Source of the DNA: Cupriavidus necator N-1 | Lineage (GTDB): Bacteria > Pseudomonadota > Gammaproteobacteria > Burkholderiales > Burkholderiaceae | Reading direction: 5' to 3' | DNA: 64,000 nucleotides | NCBI RefSeq assembly: GCF_000219215.1 | Contig: NC_015726.1 | Location: forward strand, 2,604,001-2,668,000 | In this document: positions 53,274 to 60,900 of the stretch, piece after piece | Position numbering within the stretch: position 1 is the stretch's first letter | Layout: each line of letters starts with the position of its first letter | Program-made: the position numbers and the translations under genes | Notes under the pieces: model-generated | Told to the model about the DNA's origin: nothing | Database searches by the model: none | Seen by the model: only the letters and a program-made list of their open reading frames with translations

Positions 53274-53591
53274 CTATTTTCCGGATAATAAGGCCGCCAC
53301 CGCCACAGATGCGGAAACGATAGCAATACCGAGAGCCCATTTCGAAATGCGGAGCGCTTGTCGCGCAGTCTCGGCTTGGTCCTGCGCCGCCCCCGCTGCC
53401 TGCTCCGTCGCCAGAAGCGCTCGTTCCTCGCGCAACTCCGCGCGCTGGCTGTCGATCCGATCGAGATATGCACGAGCGTTCTCTAAACGCCTATCGCCGA
53501 ACGTGTGGCGCTCTACGTGCTGCCGGAATTCGTCTTCGCTGTGTTTAGCAATCCACTCGAGTATTTCGGCATCGGTTTCGAAGTTCGCCAT
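53274..53591 (-). CDS. Small tail-anchored-type hypothetical protein
   Basis: A 105-residue protein: EILEWIAKHSEDEFRQHVER, a coiled coil (RLENARAYLDRIDSQRAELR and on), then one membrane helix at the C-terminus (WALGIAIVSASVAVAALLSG). That layout resembles small phage or island membrane proteins. Function unknown. Start at 53591 chosen over 53681. Confidence 0.55.
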   Translation of the reverse strand: MANFETDAEILEWIAKHSEDEFRQHVERHTFGDRRLENARAYLDRIDSQRAELREERALLATEQAAGAAQDQAETARQALRISKWALGIAIVSASVAVAALLSGK

Positions 53592-53664
53592 GGCTTGCCC
53601 CCAATCGCTCCTGAGAAGCGTAGCACGCGAAGGTACCAAGGCGGATAGGGATGGCGGGGTAAGC

Positions 53665-53901
53665 CTATTCCTCCACGCCAAGAATTACATCCACCGCGGC
53701 TCTGCCGGCAAGTTCGGCGACCAGGTATGCCCAACGCTGCGAGTACGGCCCGCCGAAGACCTTGATGCGCTTTCCAATGGCAGCGACTCCAGGCGGGCTC
53801 ATAGGTCCTTCAATCTCGAACCAGACGTTGAACATGTCCTTGGACACTTTTTGTACATCGACATGGATGTCGAATCCACGGTACTCGGTCACGCGCTCCA
53901 T
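53665..53901 (-). CDS. Small YRGF-type island protein
   Basis: A 78-residue protein opening MERVTEYRGFDIHVDVQKVS, then MFNVWFEIEGPMSPPG and a helix ending AELAGRAAVDVILG. The YRG(F/Y)-x-I strand followed by a second strand and helix is the shared shape of several small proteins here. Function unknown. Confidence 0.5.
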   Translation of the reverse strand: MERVTEYRGFDIHVDVQKVSKDMFNVWFEIEGPMSPPGVAAIGKRIKVFGGPYSQRWAYLVAELAGRAAVDVILGVEE

Positions 53902-53933
53902 GGCGGCCTCCAATCCATTCAAGGCATCCTAGC

Positions 53934-54599
53934 ATGACGAAAGAACGCCCCATCCTCTTTAGCGGCGCCATGGTGCGCGCCATCCTGGGCCGCCGGAAGA
54001 CCCAGACTAGGCGCGTTTTTAAACTGCCGTCGTGAGCCGAGTGGTATGTCAGCGGTGCAACGCAGGGCGAGAAGACTCGCGACCTTGTCCCGAAAGACCC
54101 TCGCAAGCGCGGCTGGTACTGCATCGAGGAATTGCCCTGCCCTTACGGTCAGCTCTTCGACCGCCTCTGGGTGAAGGAGGTCTGGGCTGCCGGCGCATGC
54201 GCGGACGGGCTGCGGCCGGCCATGCGGCATCCCGGTACCTGGAAGGTCGACAATGGCGGCCTCTGGTATCCGGCCGACGCCACCGAGCCGAAGCACCCGA
54301 TCTCGCCACGCGGCAAAACCCGCGTGAGCATCCATATGCCCCGCTGGGCGTCGCGCATCACGCTGGAGATCACCGGCGTGCGCGTCGAACGGCTGAACGA
54401 CTGCGGCGAGGCGGACGCAATCGCCGAGGGCATCGCACCGGAACTGGATGGATGGACCGACTACAGCAACCCGAGCTGCCAGATGTGCCTGAACCCGGTG
54501 GACTCATATCGCACGCTGTGGGACAGCATCAACGGCGCCGGCGCGTGGGAGGCCAATGCTTGGGGGTGGGTGGTGGAGTTCCGGAGGGTTCAGCGTTGA
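53934..54599 (+). pseudogene. Phage ASCH-like (morphogenetic protein-type) gene with an internal TGA
   Basis: The frame starts MTKERPILFSGAMVRAIL and has the KTQTRR motif, then a TGA at 54033-54035 (codon 34). The same frame continues without shift: CPYGQLFDRLWVKEVW, RITLEITGVRVERLND, ADAIAEGI and SYRTLWDSINGAGAWEANAW. These segments match a widespread phage protein of ~220 residues. One nonsense codon is the only defect seen. Confidence 0.72.
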
Positions 54600-54793
54600 C
54601 CCTCGATCCATTCTTTCGCCCATGCGATGCCTGCCGCGACGGCAAGGTTGAACGTTGCATAGGAGCCCAGAGGCTCAGACGCCTCCAGAATGAGATGGTC
54701 CTTTTGCACGGTGCCAAAGGCTTCGAACGAACCATCAGCCAGTTGCTTCGCAAAGCCACGAACTGTGTAGTCCTGGTAGCTCTCGATTGTCAT
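54590..54793 (-). CDS. Small YxDYxV-type island protein
   Basis: A 67-residue protein: MTIESYQDYTVRGFAKQLAD, GSFEAFGTVQKDHLILEASE, then a helix AVAAGIAWAKEWIEG. It is clearly similar in pattern to the product at 54883-55101 (GFAK, GxF, ExLGS/ExLGL, GIxWAxxW/Y). Function unknown. Confidence 0.55.
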   Translation of the reverse strand: MTIESYQDYTVRGFAKQLADGSFEAFGTVQKDHLILEASEPLGSYATFNLAVAAGIAWAKEWIEGQR

Positions 54794-54882
54794 GACGACC
54801 TCCGATCTGGAAGGGAAATCCTAGCATGCCCCGACACGGCCATTCCTGGCCGGAGGCTGACGGCTCGACCGTCCACACCGAG

Positions 54883-55101
54883 CTAGGCATCATGTGGGCC
54901 TTCAAGCTGATCAACATACCTCTGAGCCCACGAGATGCCTTCGCTCTGGGCACGTTCATTCCATTCGTGAAGTCCCAGCACCTCGGACTCCTTGATGATA
55001 TGGCGGCCTCTGCTCACGCGCCCCAGGGATGCGAACACTCCGTTGCCGGCGGGTTTTGCGAACCCATCGACTATGTAACCACGATACCTTGCGATAGACA
55101 T
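54883..55101 (-). CDS. Small YRGY-type island protein
   Basis: A 72-residue protein: MSIARYRGYIVDGFAKPAGN, GVFASLGRVSRGRHIIKESE, then a helix with GISWAQRYVDQLEG. It is a paralogue of the product at 54590-54793, on the same strand 90 nt upstream. Start at 55101 chosen over 55116. Function unknown. Confidence 0.55.
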   Translation of the reverse strand: MSIARYRGYIVDGFAKPAGNGVFASLGRVSRGRHIIKESEVLGLHEWNERAQSEGISWAQRYVDQLEGPHDA

Positions 55102-55252
55102 CGTAAGCCCCCTCATACCGACAACCGAGGATCCGTCGCAATCAATTCAACGGCCATTTAATACACCCTAGCACGCGGCGCGCAGCTGCACAGCCTGGTG
55201 TCCCATTTCGGGCACCCCTCGCCTTGAGGGTGGCGCTTAAGGAGATTGGGGT

Positions 55253-55774
55253 ATGAAGCGCTTGATCGAACCCACCCTCGACGGCGAGGCCGGTTGCATC
55301 CTCTCCGACTGCGAGCAGTACCGGTACCGGCTCTGGCGACAGTGGGACGAAAGCCGGCCGGCGCTCGGCTTCATCATGCTCAACCCGTCTACCGCCGACC
55401 ACCAGGTCAACGATCCGACCATCACCAGGTGCATGCAGCGGGCCCTGGCCGGCAAGTACGGCCGGCTCGAGGCGGTGAACCTGTTCCCGCTGCGCTCAAC
55501 CGACCCGGACGGCCTGCTGACGCACTCTGCGCCGCTCGGGCGCGAGGACACGGCGAACTGCTCGATCATGGACGCGCTGGATCGCTGCTCGCTGGTGATT
55601 TGCGCCTGGGGAGCGCACAAGGCGGCGCCGGCGCGCGCGGCCGAGGTGCTGCGGATCATCAGGATGTCCGGGCACGGCACCCTGCTGCACCATCTGGGCC
55701 TGAACAAGGACGGCAGCCCGAAGCACCCCCTCTACATCGCAGCCAGGACCCGCCCGCAGCCGTTCAGCTTTTGA
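55253..55774 (+). CDS. DUF1643 domain protein
   Basis: A 173-residue protein of the DUF1643 family, common in phages and islands. Visible segments are YRYRLWRQWDESRPALGFIMLNPSTADHQ (context quote), DPTITRCMQRA, VNLFPLRSTDPDGL and LVICAWGAH. Related in pattern to NTP- or nucleic-acid-associated uracil-glycosylase-like folds, but the function is unknown. AAGGAG lies 9 nt before the ATG. Confidence 0.85.
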   Translation: MKRLIEPTLDGEAGCILSDCEQYRYRLWRQWDESRPALGFIMLNPSTADHQVNDPTITRCMQRALAGKYGRLEAVNLFPLRSTDPDGLLTHSAPLGREDTANCSIMDALDRCSLVICAWGAHKAAPARAAEVLRIIRMSGHGTLLHHLGLNKDGSPKHPLYIAARTRPQPFSF

Positions 55775-55776
55775 GG

Positions 55777-55866
55777 CTAGTCCTTTTTGAAATTGGACAA
55801 GCCATCGACGAAGGCAATCGACTTTCCATATGTCCTCGACAGCTCGAGTATCAAGTCATAGTTCAT
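55777..55866 (-). CDS. Possible 29-residue peptide
   Basis: ATG at 55866 reads MNYDLILELSRTYGKSIAFV, then DGLSNFKKD and TAG. It overlaps the stop of the next small frame. It may be the end of a frameshifted longer gene rather than a gene of its own. Confidence 0.3.
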   Translation of the reverse strand: MNYDLILELSRTYGKSIAFVDGLSNFKKD

Positions 55867-56008
55867 AGAGGTCGGAACAGTGACCTTCGAACCGGACCGC
55901 TACGAAAGCTCCACCAACTCGCGAATCACATTCGTAGGAAATAGAAGAAGCCAGCGTCAGGTCGCTACCATTGCGGACGATCTCCCTTAGCACATCGTAC
56001 GAAGCCAT
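55856..56008 (-). CDS. Small hypothetical island protein
   Basis: A 50-codon frame: MASYDVLREIVRNGSDLTLA, SSISYECDSRVGG, AFVAVRFEGHCSDLYEL. The ATG at 56008 follows AGGAGAAAT, a good ribosome-binding site. It has lower GC than its surroundings. The overlap with the 29-residue frame suggests a frameshift, so one ~80-residue ancestral gene is possible. Confidence 0.4.
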   Translation of the reverse strand: MASYDVLREIVRNGSDLTLASSISYECDSRVGGAFVAVRFEGHCSDLYEL

Positions 56009-56021
56009 AATTTCTCCTGTC

Positions 56022-57216
56022 TTATTTTTCGCTCTGCAGCATTGTTGTGACGTGGTCAGCCCACGCTTGCATCATATCGCGCCGCTCCGCCAAGTACTGC
56101 GCATGGTTGTATGCAGCACGCACCTTGTTCCGCTCGACGTGTGCCAGCTGACGCTCGATCACGTCCGGCCGAAACCGTAGCTCATTCAGCGCCGTCGAGG
56201 CCACCCCACGGAAGCCGTGCCCGGTCATGCGCGAGTGGTACCCCATTCGGTACAGCGCATAGAGCACCGTCTTGTTGCTGATGTGACCCGTCTTGCGCCG
56301 CGGGCTGTAAAAGAGGTAGTCGCGGTGCCCAGTGATCTCGCGCAGTTCGGCCAACACGGCCAGGGCCTGGGTGGACAAGGGGACGATGTGGGGATCGCGC
56401 ATCTTCGTCCGGTCGGCGGGGATGCGCCACTCCGCCTCCGCTTCGTCGATCTCGCCCCAGCGCGCCTGGATCATCTCCGTGGTGCGCACGAAGGTCAGCG
56501 TCATGAACTGCAGCGCCAGGCGAGTTACGGCTCGCCCTCGTACGCGCCGATGTCGCGCAGCAGCTGCGGCAACTCGATATGTGACACGCGGGCCTGGTGC
56601 TGGACCGGCTCGGACTTCAGCGCCGCGGCGCTGTCGATGTCGGCAGCCGGGTTGCGGTCGCACGCGCCGTAGATGATCCCGTACTGGAACACCGCGCGCA
56701 TGCGCTGCAGGATGCGCTTCGTCGTGTCGCGCACACCGCGGGCCTCGACCTTCCTCAGCAGATCCAGGATGGCCGGCGCCTTGATGTCAGCGATGGGCGT
56801 GCTGCCCAGCACCGGGAAGACGTCATTCTCGAGCGACGCCAGCAACCTTTCCGGCGTAGACCTCATTCCAGCTGCCCTTCTGGGTGGCGTGCCAGTCCCT
56901 GGCCACCGCCTCGAACGAGTTTCCCGCGGCGATGCGCGCGGCGCGGCGCTCTTCCTACTTCACGGCACCAGGGTCGCGACCATCCGCAACGATGGCCCGG
57001 GCGGCATCGCGCTGCGCGCGCGCCTGGGCCAGGGACACTTCCGGATAGGTGCCGAAGCCCAGCCGGTTTTCCGACCCGGATGGTCTGAAGTACCGGAAGC
57101 GCCAAAGCTTGCGGCCATCAGTCATTACCTCGAGAAACAGGCGCCACCACCGTCGGCGAGCTTGTACGCCTTCTCCCTCGGCTTGGCGTTGCGGAGTTTT
57201 GTATCGGATAGCGGCT
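56022..57216 (-). pseudogene. P4-type tyrosine integrase, frameshifted
   Basis: From the tRNA side the remnant reads PLSDTKLRNAKPREKAYKLADG (context quote; the usual Met is lost, GAG instead of ATG), then after a shift TDGRKLWRFRYF, RLGFGTYPEVSLAQARAQRD, an in-frame stop after DPGAVK, then ATQKGSWNEV, ENDVFPVLGSTPIADIKAP. A missing G at about 56527 shifts the catalytic half: RLALQFMTLTFVRTTEMIQARW (context), TGHGFRGVASTALNEL (His, Arg) and VRAAYNHAQYLAERR (Tyr). At least three lesions make it inactive. Confidence 0.85.
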
Positions 57217-57294
57217 CGACGCGGATGGGCCGCGAACGTCGACTGCCCGGAATGCCTTGATTTACTTGGGGAAAGAGAACTTCAGAGAACCATT

Positions 57295-57314
57295 CTGTGG
57301 TCCCGCCGACAGGA
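57295..57314. repeat. tRNA-proximal attachment-site copy of the island
   Basis: The same 20-bp sequence as 52023-52042. Here it overlaps the encoded CCA end and the acceptor/T-arm of tRNA-Arg(CCU), the usual site for P4-like integrases. Confidence 0.85.
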
Positions 57315-57372
57315 ATCGAACCTGTATCTAGCGCTTAGGAGGCGCTCGTTCTATCCATTGAACTACGGCGAG
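57298..57372 (-). tRNA. tRNA-Arg (anticodon CCU)
   Basis: A 75-nt cloverleaf on the minus strand: acceptor CTCGCCG/CGGCGGG (one T-G wobble), D-arm GTTC..GAAC, anticodon arm AGCGC-CTCCTAA-GCGCT with CCT at 34-36, T-arm ACAGG-TTCGAAT-CCTGT, discriminator A, and an encoded CCA. It is the integration target of the island to its left. Confidence 0.95.
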
Positions 57373-57434
57373 GGACAGGACCGTCAGGATCGGGAACCGC
57401 GGGCGCGGTGATCCTGGAGACGGCCCGGAGTATA

Positions 57435-57665
57435 TCAAAATCCGCAACTGCCCGGCTCGCCCGCGATGGTGGACCCGTCCCGGCGGCCTCGCCCGGCAAG
57501 GCGGCCGGACGATGGCAGGCGCGTCGGCCGGCCGGCATGGCGCAGGGCGCGGCGCCCCGGCCGGTGGCGGCCGCGGGCGCAACTGGCGGCGGCAGTGGCG
57601 CAACTGCGGTGGCAGGCTTGTCCGCGCAGGTTGCAACGCAGTTCCCAGTCGATCAGTCCGGACAT
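57435..57665 (-). CDS. Small Cys-rich basic ORF behind the LRAT-like gene
   Basis: A 76-codon frame starting MSGLIDWELRCNLRGQACHR with Cys spacing C-x6-C-x3-C-x6-C in the first 30 residues, then an Arg-rich tail. An AAGGAG box lies 6-7 nt before the ATG, and it follows the LRAT-like gene by 34 nt on the same strand. It may be a real small protein; the Arg-rich second half could be non-coding read-through. No family recognised. Confidence 0.4.
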   Translation of the reverse strand: MSGLIDWELRCNLRGQACHRSCATAAASCARGRHRPGRRALRHAGRPTRLPSSGRLAGRGRRDGSTIAGEPGSCGF

Positions 57666-57699
57666 GGCAGTCTCCTTGATTCGGTGATGGCCGCGCGCT

Positions 57700-58191
57700 T
57701 CAGGCGAGGCTCAGGCCCAGGTTCAGGCCGCCCAGTTGGGCTTGCAGCAGCGCGCCCAGCAGCAGCCAGCCGATGTGCAGCGCGGCGCGCGGGCGGCGCA
57801 TGCATGTTTCCACTTGCTCGCTGCGGCTTTCGCCGGACAGGCACCAGGAGCAGAAATGCTCACAGTTGTTGGTCAGCAAGTGGTAGGCGTTTTCGCCCAC
57901 GCGGGAACGGGCGCGTTCGACGGCCTGGCGGCCGGCGAAGCGGGCGCAGGGTTCCGGCCTGACGGCGATGCCGAAACCGGCGGCGAAGGCTTCAAGGGTA
58001 GTTTCTTCAACCGGCGCGGCTTGCAGGGAGCGGGCGAAACCGGCGTAGTGGATGACGCGGCCGGCGCCGGCATAGATCCCATGATGGGCGTAGCCGTGGC
58101 GATCGGTGACCAGGTGGGCGCCGAGCGGCAGCGGGTCGGCGAAGCGATCGTCGCCGCCGGTAGCGCGTTCTTGTTGTTCCTGGATGTTCAT
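57700..58191 (-). CDS. LRAT-like (NC-domain) protein
   Basis: A 163-residue protein of the lecithin:retinol acyltransferase/NlpC-P60-related fold. GAHLVTDRHGYAHHGIYAGAG carries the catalytic His and HHGIY motif (context quote), and LLTNNCEHFCSWCL carries the NCEHFC nucleophile. A C-terminal hydrophobic helix (GWLLLGALLQAQLGGLNLGL) anchors it to a membrane. Acyltransferase or thiol-hydrolase activity on lipids is likely; the substrate is unknown. Confidence 0.85.
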   Translation of the reverse strand: MNIQEQQERATGGDDRFADPLPLGAHLVTDRHGYAHHGIYAGAGRVIHYAGFARSLQAAPVEETTLEAFAAGFGIAVRPEPCARFAGRQAVERARSRVGENAYHLLTNNCEHFCSWCLSGESRSEQVETCMRRPRAALHIGWLLLGALLQAQLGGLNLGLSLA

Positions 58192-58456
58192 GGCTGGCCT
58201 CGGTCTGTCTGGTTGCTGCAGGCATTGCTGCTCTATGCCAGACCAACCGCATCAACCATGCCAACACCAGGGAGCGACGGCAGGGCAATGGTTTGGCGGG
58301 AATCCGAGGGTTTTGGAGGGGATGGACTGTCGGATGGCAGCCAACTGCATGGCGGCCGATCTGTTGGCTGGCTGGCACCATTCGCCGCGCGCGGCGAGGC
58401 CTGCCGCACCCATGCTGTGGCACGCGCCTTGCTCAATACCGGTACCGCACCCGCCC

Positions 58457-58693
58457 ATGGCCGGTGTGCGCGGCGCCGGCGGGCAGCCGGTATTCGGGTG
58501 GATCCGCCCGTTCGTGCCCTCGTCTGCGCTGCCGCTCGGGACAGTGATCATCTTTTACGAGATCAACTACAGCTTCTATGCTGATCAGATGAACAACCAG
58601 TTCCAGAACATCGATATCCGCAACAACGCGCCAAACGCCAATATCAATGTCCTGGGCGACCAGGGCGCGAGGAACGACGGCCGGCTGATCTGA
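58457..58693 (+). CDS. Hypothetical small Asn-rich protein
   Basis: A 78-codon frame: MAGVRGAGGQPVFGWIRPFV, then SALPLGTVIIFYEINYSFYA and a polar Asn-rich end (NNQFQNIDIRNNAPNANINV). Codon use fits a gene, and the stretch 58540-58640 is less GC-rich than its neighbours. The start is uncertain, as no good ribosome-binding site precedes it. The 265 nt before it hold no clear gene. Function unknown. Confidence 0.4.
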   Translation: MAGVRGAGGQPVFGWIRPFVPSSALPLGTVIIFYEINYSFYADQMNNQFQNIDIRNNAPNANINVLGDQGARNDGRLI

Positions 58694-58767
58694 TGCTGAT
58701 CTGAGGGCCAGCGCCGCCGTGGCAGCGCCCCGGCTAGTCCGGGGCTTCACGCGGACCGGAGACAAGA

Positions 58768-59544
58768 TTGGGTTTCGACTCGCACTTCCAGTGGACCTCG
58801 GCCGCATGCACGGACGTCGGGCGCGTGCGCGAACGCAACGAGGACGCTTGCCTGGACCTGCCCAGCCAGGGCCTGTGGGCGGTGGCCGACGGCATGGGCG
58901 GCCATGCCGTGGGGGACTTCGCCAGCCAGGCCGTGGTCCAGGCGCTGGCCACGTTGCCGCCGCACCCCCGGCTGGAAGACCGGGTCGACGCCACGCGCGC
59001 GGCGCTGCAGGGCGTGAACCTGGCACTGGTCGATGAAGCGGCGCGCCTGGGCGTGCGCTGCATCGGCAGCACGGTGGTGGTGCTGCTGGCGGGCGATCGC
59101 CGATGCGCCTGCGTGTGGGCCGGCGACAGCCGCCTGTACCGGCTGCGTGGCGGCCAGTTCGCCCGCCTCACGCGCGACCATAACCAGGTCGAGCGCCTAC
59201 TGGCGCGCGGGCTGATCACCCCGGAAGAGGCGCGCCACCATCCCGCGCAGAACACCATCACACGCGCCGTCGGCGCGGCCCCGACGCTGGCGCCGGAGCA
59301 ACTGCTGACCGAGGTGGCCGATGGCGACGTCTACCTGCTGTGCAGCGATGGCCTGAGCAACGAGGTCGACGATGACGACATCGCGGCGGTGCTGGCACAG
59401 CAGGATGTTGCGCAGGCCGCGCCGACGCTGGTGCAGATGGCGCTTGATGCCGGCGGCCGCGACAACGTGTCGGTGGTGGTGCTGCGTGCGGCGGACCCCT
59501 ACGGCTCAGACAAGACGCTGGTCAATCCCGAACTGGACGCCTGA
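58768..59544 (+). CDS. PP2C-type protein serine/threonine phosphatase
   Basis: A 258-residue PPM phosphatase. TDVGRVRERNEDACL, WAVADGMGGHAVGD, VWAGDSRLYRLRGG, LTRDHN, CSDGLSNEVDDDDI and GGRDNVSVVVL give the metal-binding Asp set. It removes phosphate from Ser/Thr of proteins such as FHA or kinase targets in the cytoplasm. It starts at a TTG (GGAGACAAGA before it). No kinase gene is next to it in the window. Confidence 0.9.
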   Translation: MGFDSHFQWTSAACTDVGRVRERNEDACLDLPSQGLWAVADGMGGHAVGDFASQAVVQALATLPPHPRLEDRVDATRAALQGVNLALVDEAARLGVRCIGSTVVVLLAGDRRCACVWAGDSRLYRLRGGQFARLTRDHNQVERLLARGLITPEEARHHPAQNTITRAVGAAPTLAPEQLLTEVADGDVYLLCSDGLSNEVDDDDIAAVLAQQDVAQAAPTLVQMALDAGGRDNVSVVVLRAADPYGSDKTLVNPELDA

Positions 59545-59583
59545 AGGCACGACCCCCAGCAGCCTCGGGCCCCCTGCCCCTTG

Positions 59584-60900
59584 CTACCCCTTGCCGCCTT
59601 CGGCCTGCCGGCTGGCGCGGAAGTCCTTCGAGTGGATGCCGTGCTTCTTCAGCAGCATCTGCAGGTGCGAGCGGTTCATGTCGAAGCGCCGCGCCAGTTC
59701 GGCGACGGTGCCGCCGACTTCCTGCAAGCCCCGCTCGAGGAAGGCCCGCTCGGCCTCGTCGCTGGCGGCGCGCTTGGCCTCGCTCAGCGACGTCGCCATG
59801 GTGATGTCCGCGGCTGCCGTGCCCGCGCCGACCACCGCCAGCGCGGCGGGTTTCGGCCGGATATCCTGCGGCAGATGGGCCAGGTCGGCGGTGTCGCCGG
59901 CCAGGCAGCTCAGCCGGTACAGCAGGTTGCGCAGCTCGCGGATATTGCCCGGGTAGTCGTAGTGCAGCAGGAAGTCGCGCAGCCGCGGCGTCAGCTTGAG
60001 CGGCCGGCGCTTGAGCATGCCGGCGGCCTCGTCACTGAAGTACGACACCAGCAGCGGGATCTCGTCGCGCCGCTCGCGCAGCGACGGCAGGCTGACGTGG
60101 ATCACGCTCAGGCGGTAGAACAGGTCCTCGCGGAAGGTGCCGGCCTGGCTCATGCGGCGCAGGTCCTTGTTGGTCGCCGCGACGATGCGCGTATCGACCG
60201 AGATCGCCTCGTCCGAACCCACGCGCTGGATCTCGTGCGCTTCCAGCACGCGCAGCAGCTTGACCTGGCCGGTCAGCGGCAGCTCGCCGATCTCGTCCAG
60301 GAAGATGGTGCCGGTATGCGCGCTCTCGAACTTGCCGCGGCGGTCGTTGCTGGCGCCGGTGAAGGCGCCCTTCTTGTGGCCGAACAGCTCGGATTCGAGC
60401 AGGCTGTCGGGGATGGCGCCGCAATTGACCGAGATAAACGGCTTGTCAGTGCGTGAGCCGTTGGCATGGATCACCTTGGCCATCAGCTCCTTGCCGGTGC
60501 CGCTCTCGCCATCGATCAGCACCGGCAGGTCGGTCGGCGCCGCCTTCTCGGCAATCTCCAGCGCCTCCAACAACTTGGGGTTGTCGCCGAAGGTGCCTTC
60601 GAAAATAAAGCTGCGCTCCATCAATGCCTGACGGCGCTCGCGCGGCATGCGCTCGACTTCTTCCTGCGGCGGGGCGGCCTCGGCCGACGCCGCCTGCACG
60701 AAGCGCTCCTTGTGCGACAGCCCCATCACCTCGTCGCGCAGCGTGGTGGCCTGCTTGAGCAGCTTCTCGATCTCCGGCCGGTCAAGCCGCGACGACCAGC
60801 GCAGCGTGGAGCGCAGGATCTCGATCTTCTCGATCAGGCCGGCGAACGACACCGGCGAGGTGGCCGAGGCGGGGGTGGCACCCTGGTTGTATAGCTTCAT
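59584..60900 (-). CDS. Sigma-54-dependent activator without receiver domain
   Basis: A 438-residue bacterial enhancer-binding protein. A ~95-residue N-terminal helical region with no Asp-type receiver is followed by the AAA+ domain: Walker A GESGTGKE, the sigma-54 loop KKGAFTGA, Walker B GTIFLDEIGELP and the Arg finger region REDLFYRL. The Fis-type HTH reads VGGTVAELARRFDMNRSHLQMLLKK (context). It would activate sigma-54 promoters constitutively or under partner control. Its ATG overlaps the ABC gene's stop by 4 bp. Confidence 0.92.
   Translation of the reverse strand: MKLYNQGATPASATSPVSFAGLIEKIEILRSTLRWSSRLDRPEIEKLLKQATTLRDEVMGLSHKERFVQAASAEAAPPQEEVERMPRERRQALMERSFIFEGTFGDNPKLLEALEIAEKAAPTDLPVLIDGESGTGKELMAKVIHANGSRTDKPFISVNCGAIPDSLLESELFGHKKGAFTGASNDRRGKFESAHTGTIFLDEIGELPLTGQVKLLRVLEAHEIQRVGSDEAISVDTRIVAATNKDLRRMSQAGTFREDLFYRLSVIHVSLPSLRERRDEIPLLVSYFSDEAAGMLKRRPLKLTPRLRDFLLHYDYPGNIRELRNLLYRLSCLAGDTADLAHLPQDIRPKPAALAVVGAGTAAADITMATSLSEAKRAASDEAERAFLERGLQEVGGTVAELARRFDMNRSHLQMLLKKHGIHSKDFRASRQAEGGKG

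Larger units (their letters stand above)
52023..57314. mobile_element. Degraded tRNA-Arg-integrated genomic island (about 5.3 kb)
   Basis: The island is bounded by identical 20-bp repeats at 52023-52042 and 57295-57314; the right copy is the 3' end of tRNA-Arg(CCU). An integrase remnant lies next to the tRNA, as expected for a P4-type element. Contents: a LexA-box operon, a C5-methyltransferase remnant, phage-like small proteins, a gene with an internal stop, DUF1643, and no structural phage genes. Confidence 0.85.

Noticed and set aside
52023..57314. Intact prophage
   Set aside because: No capsid, tail, lysis or replication genes are present, and the integrase is broken; an island or satellite remnant fits better.
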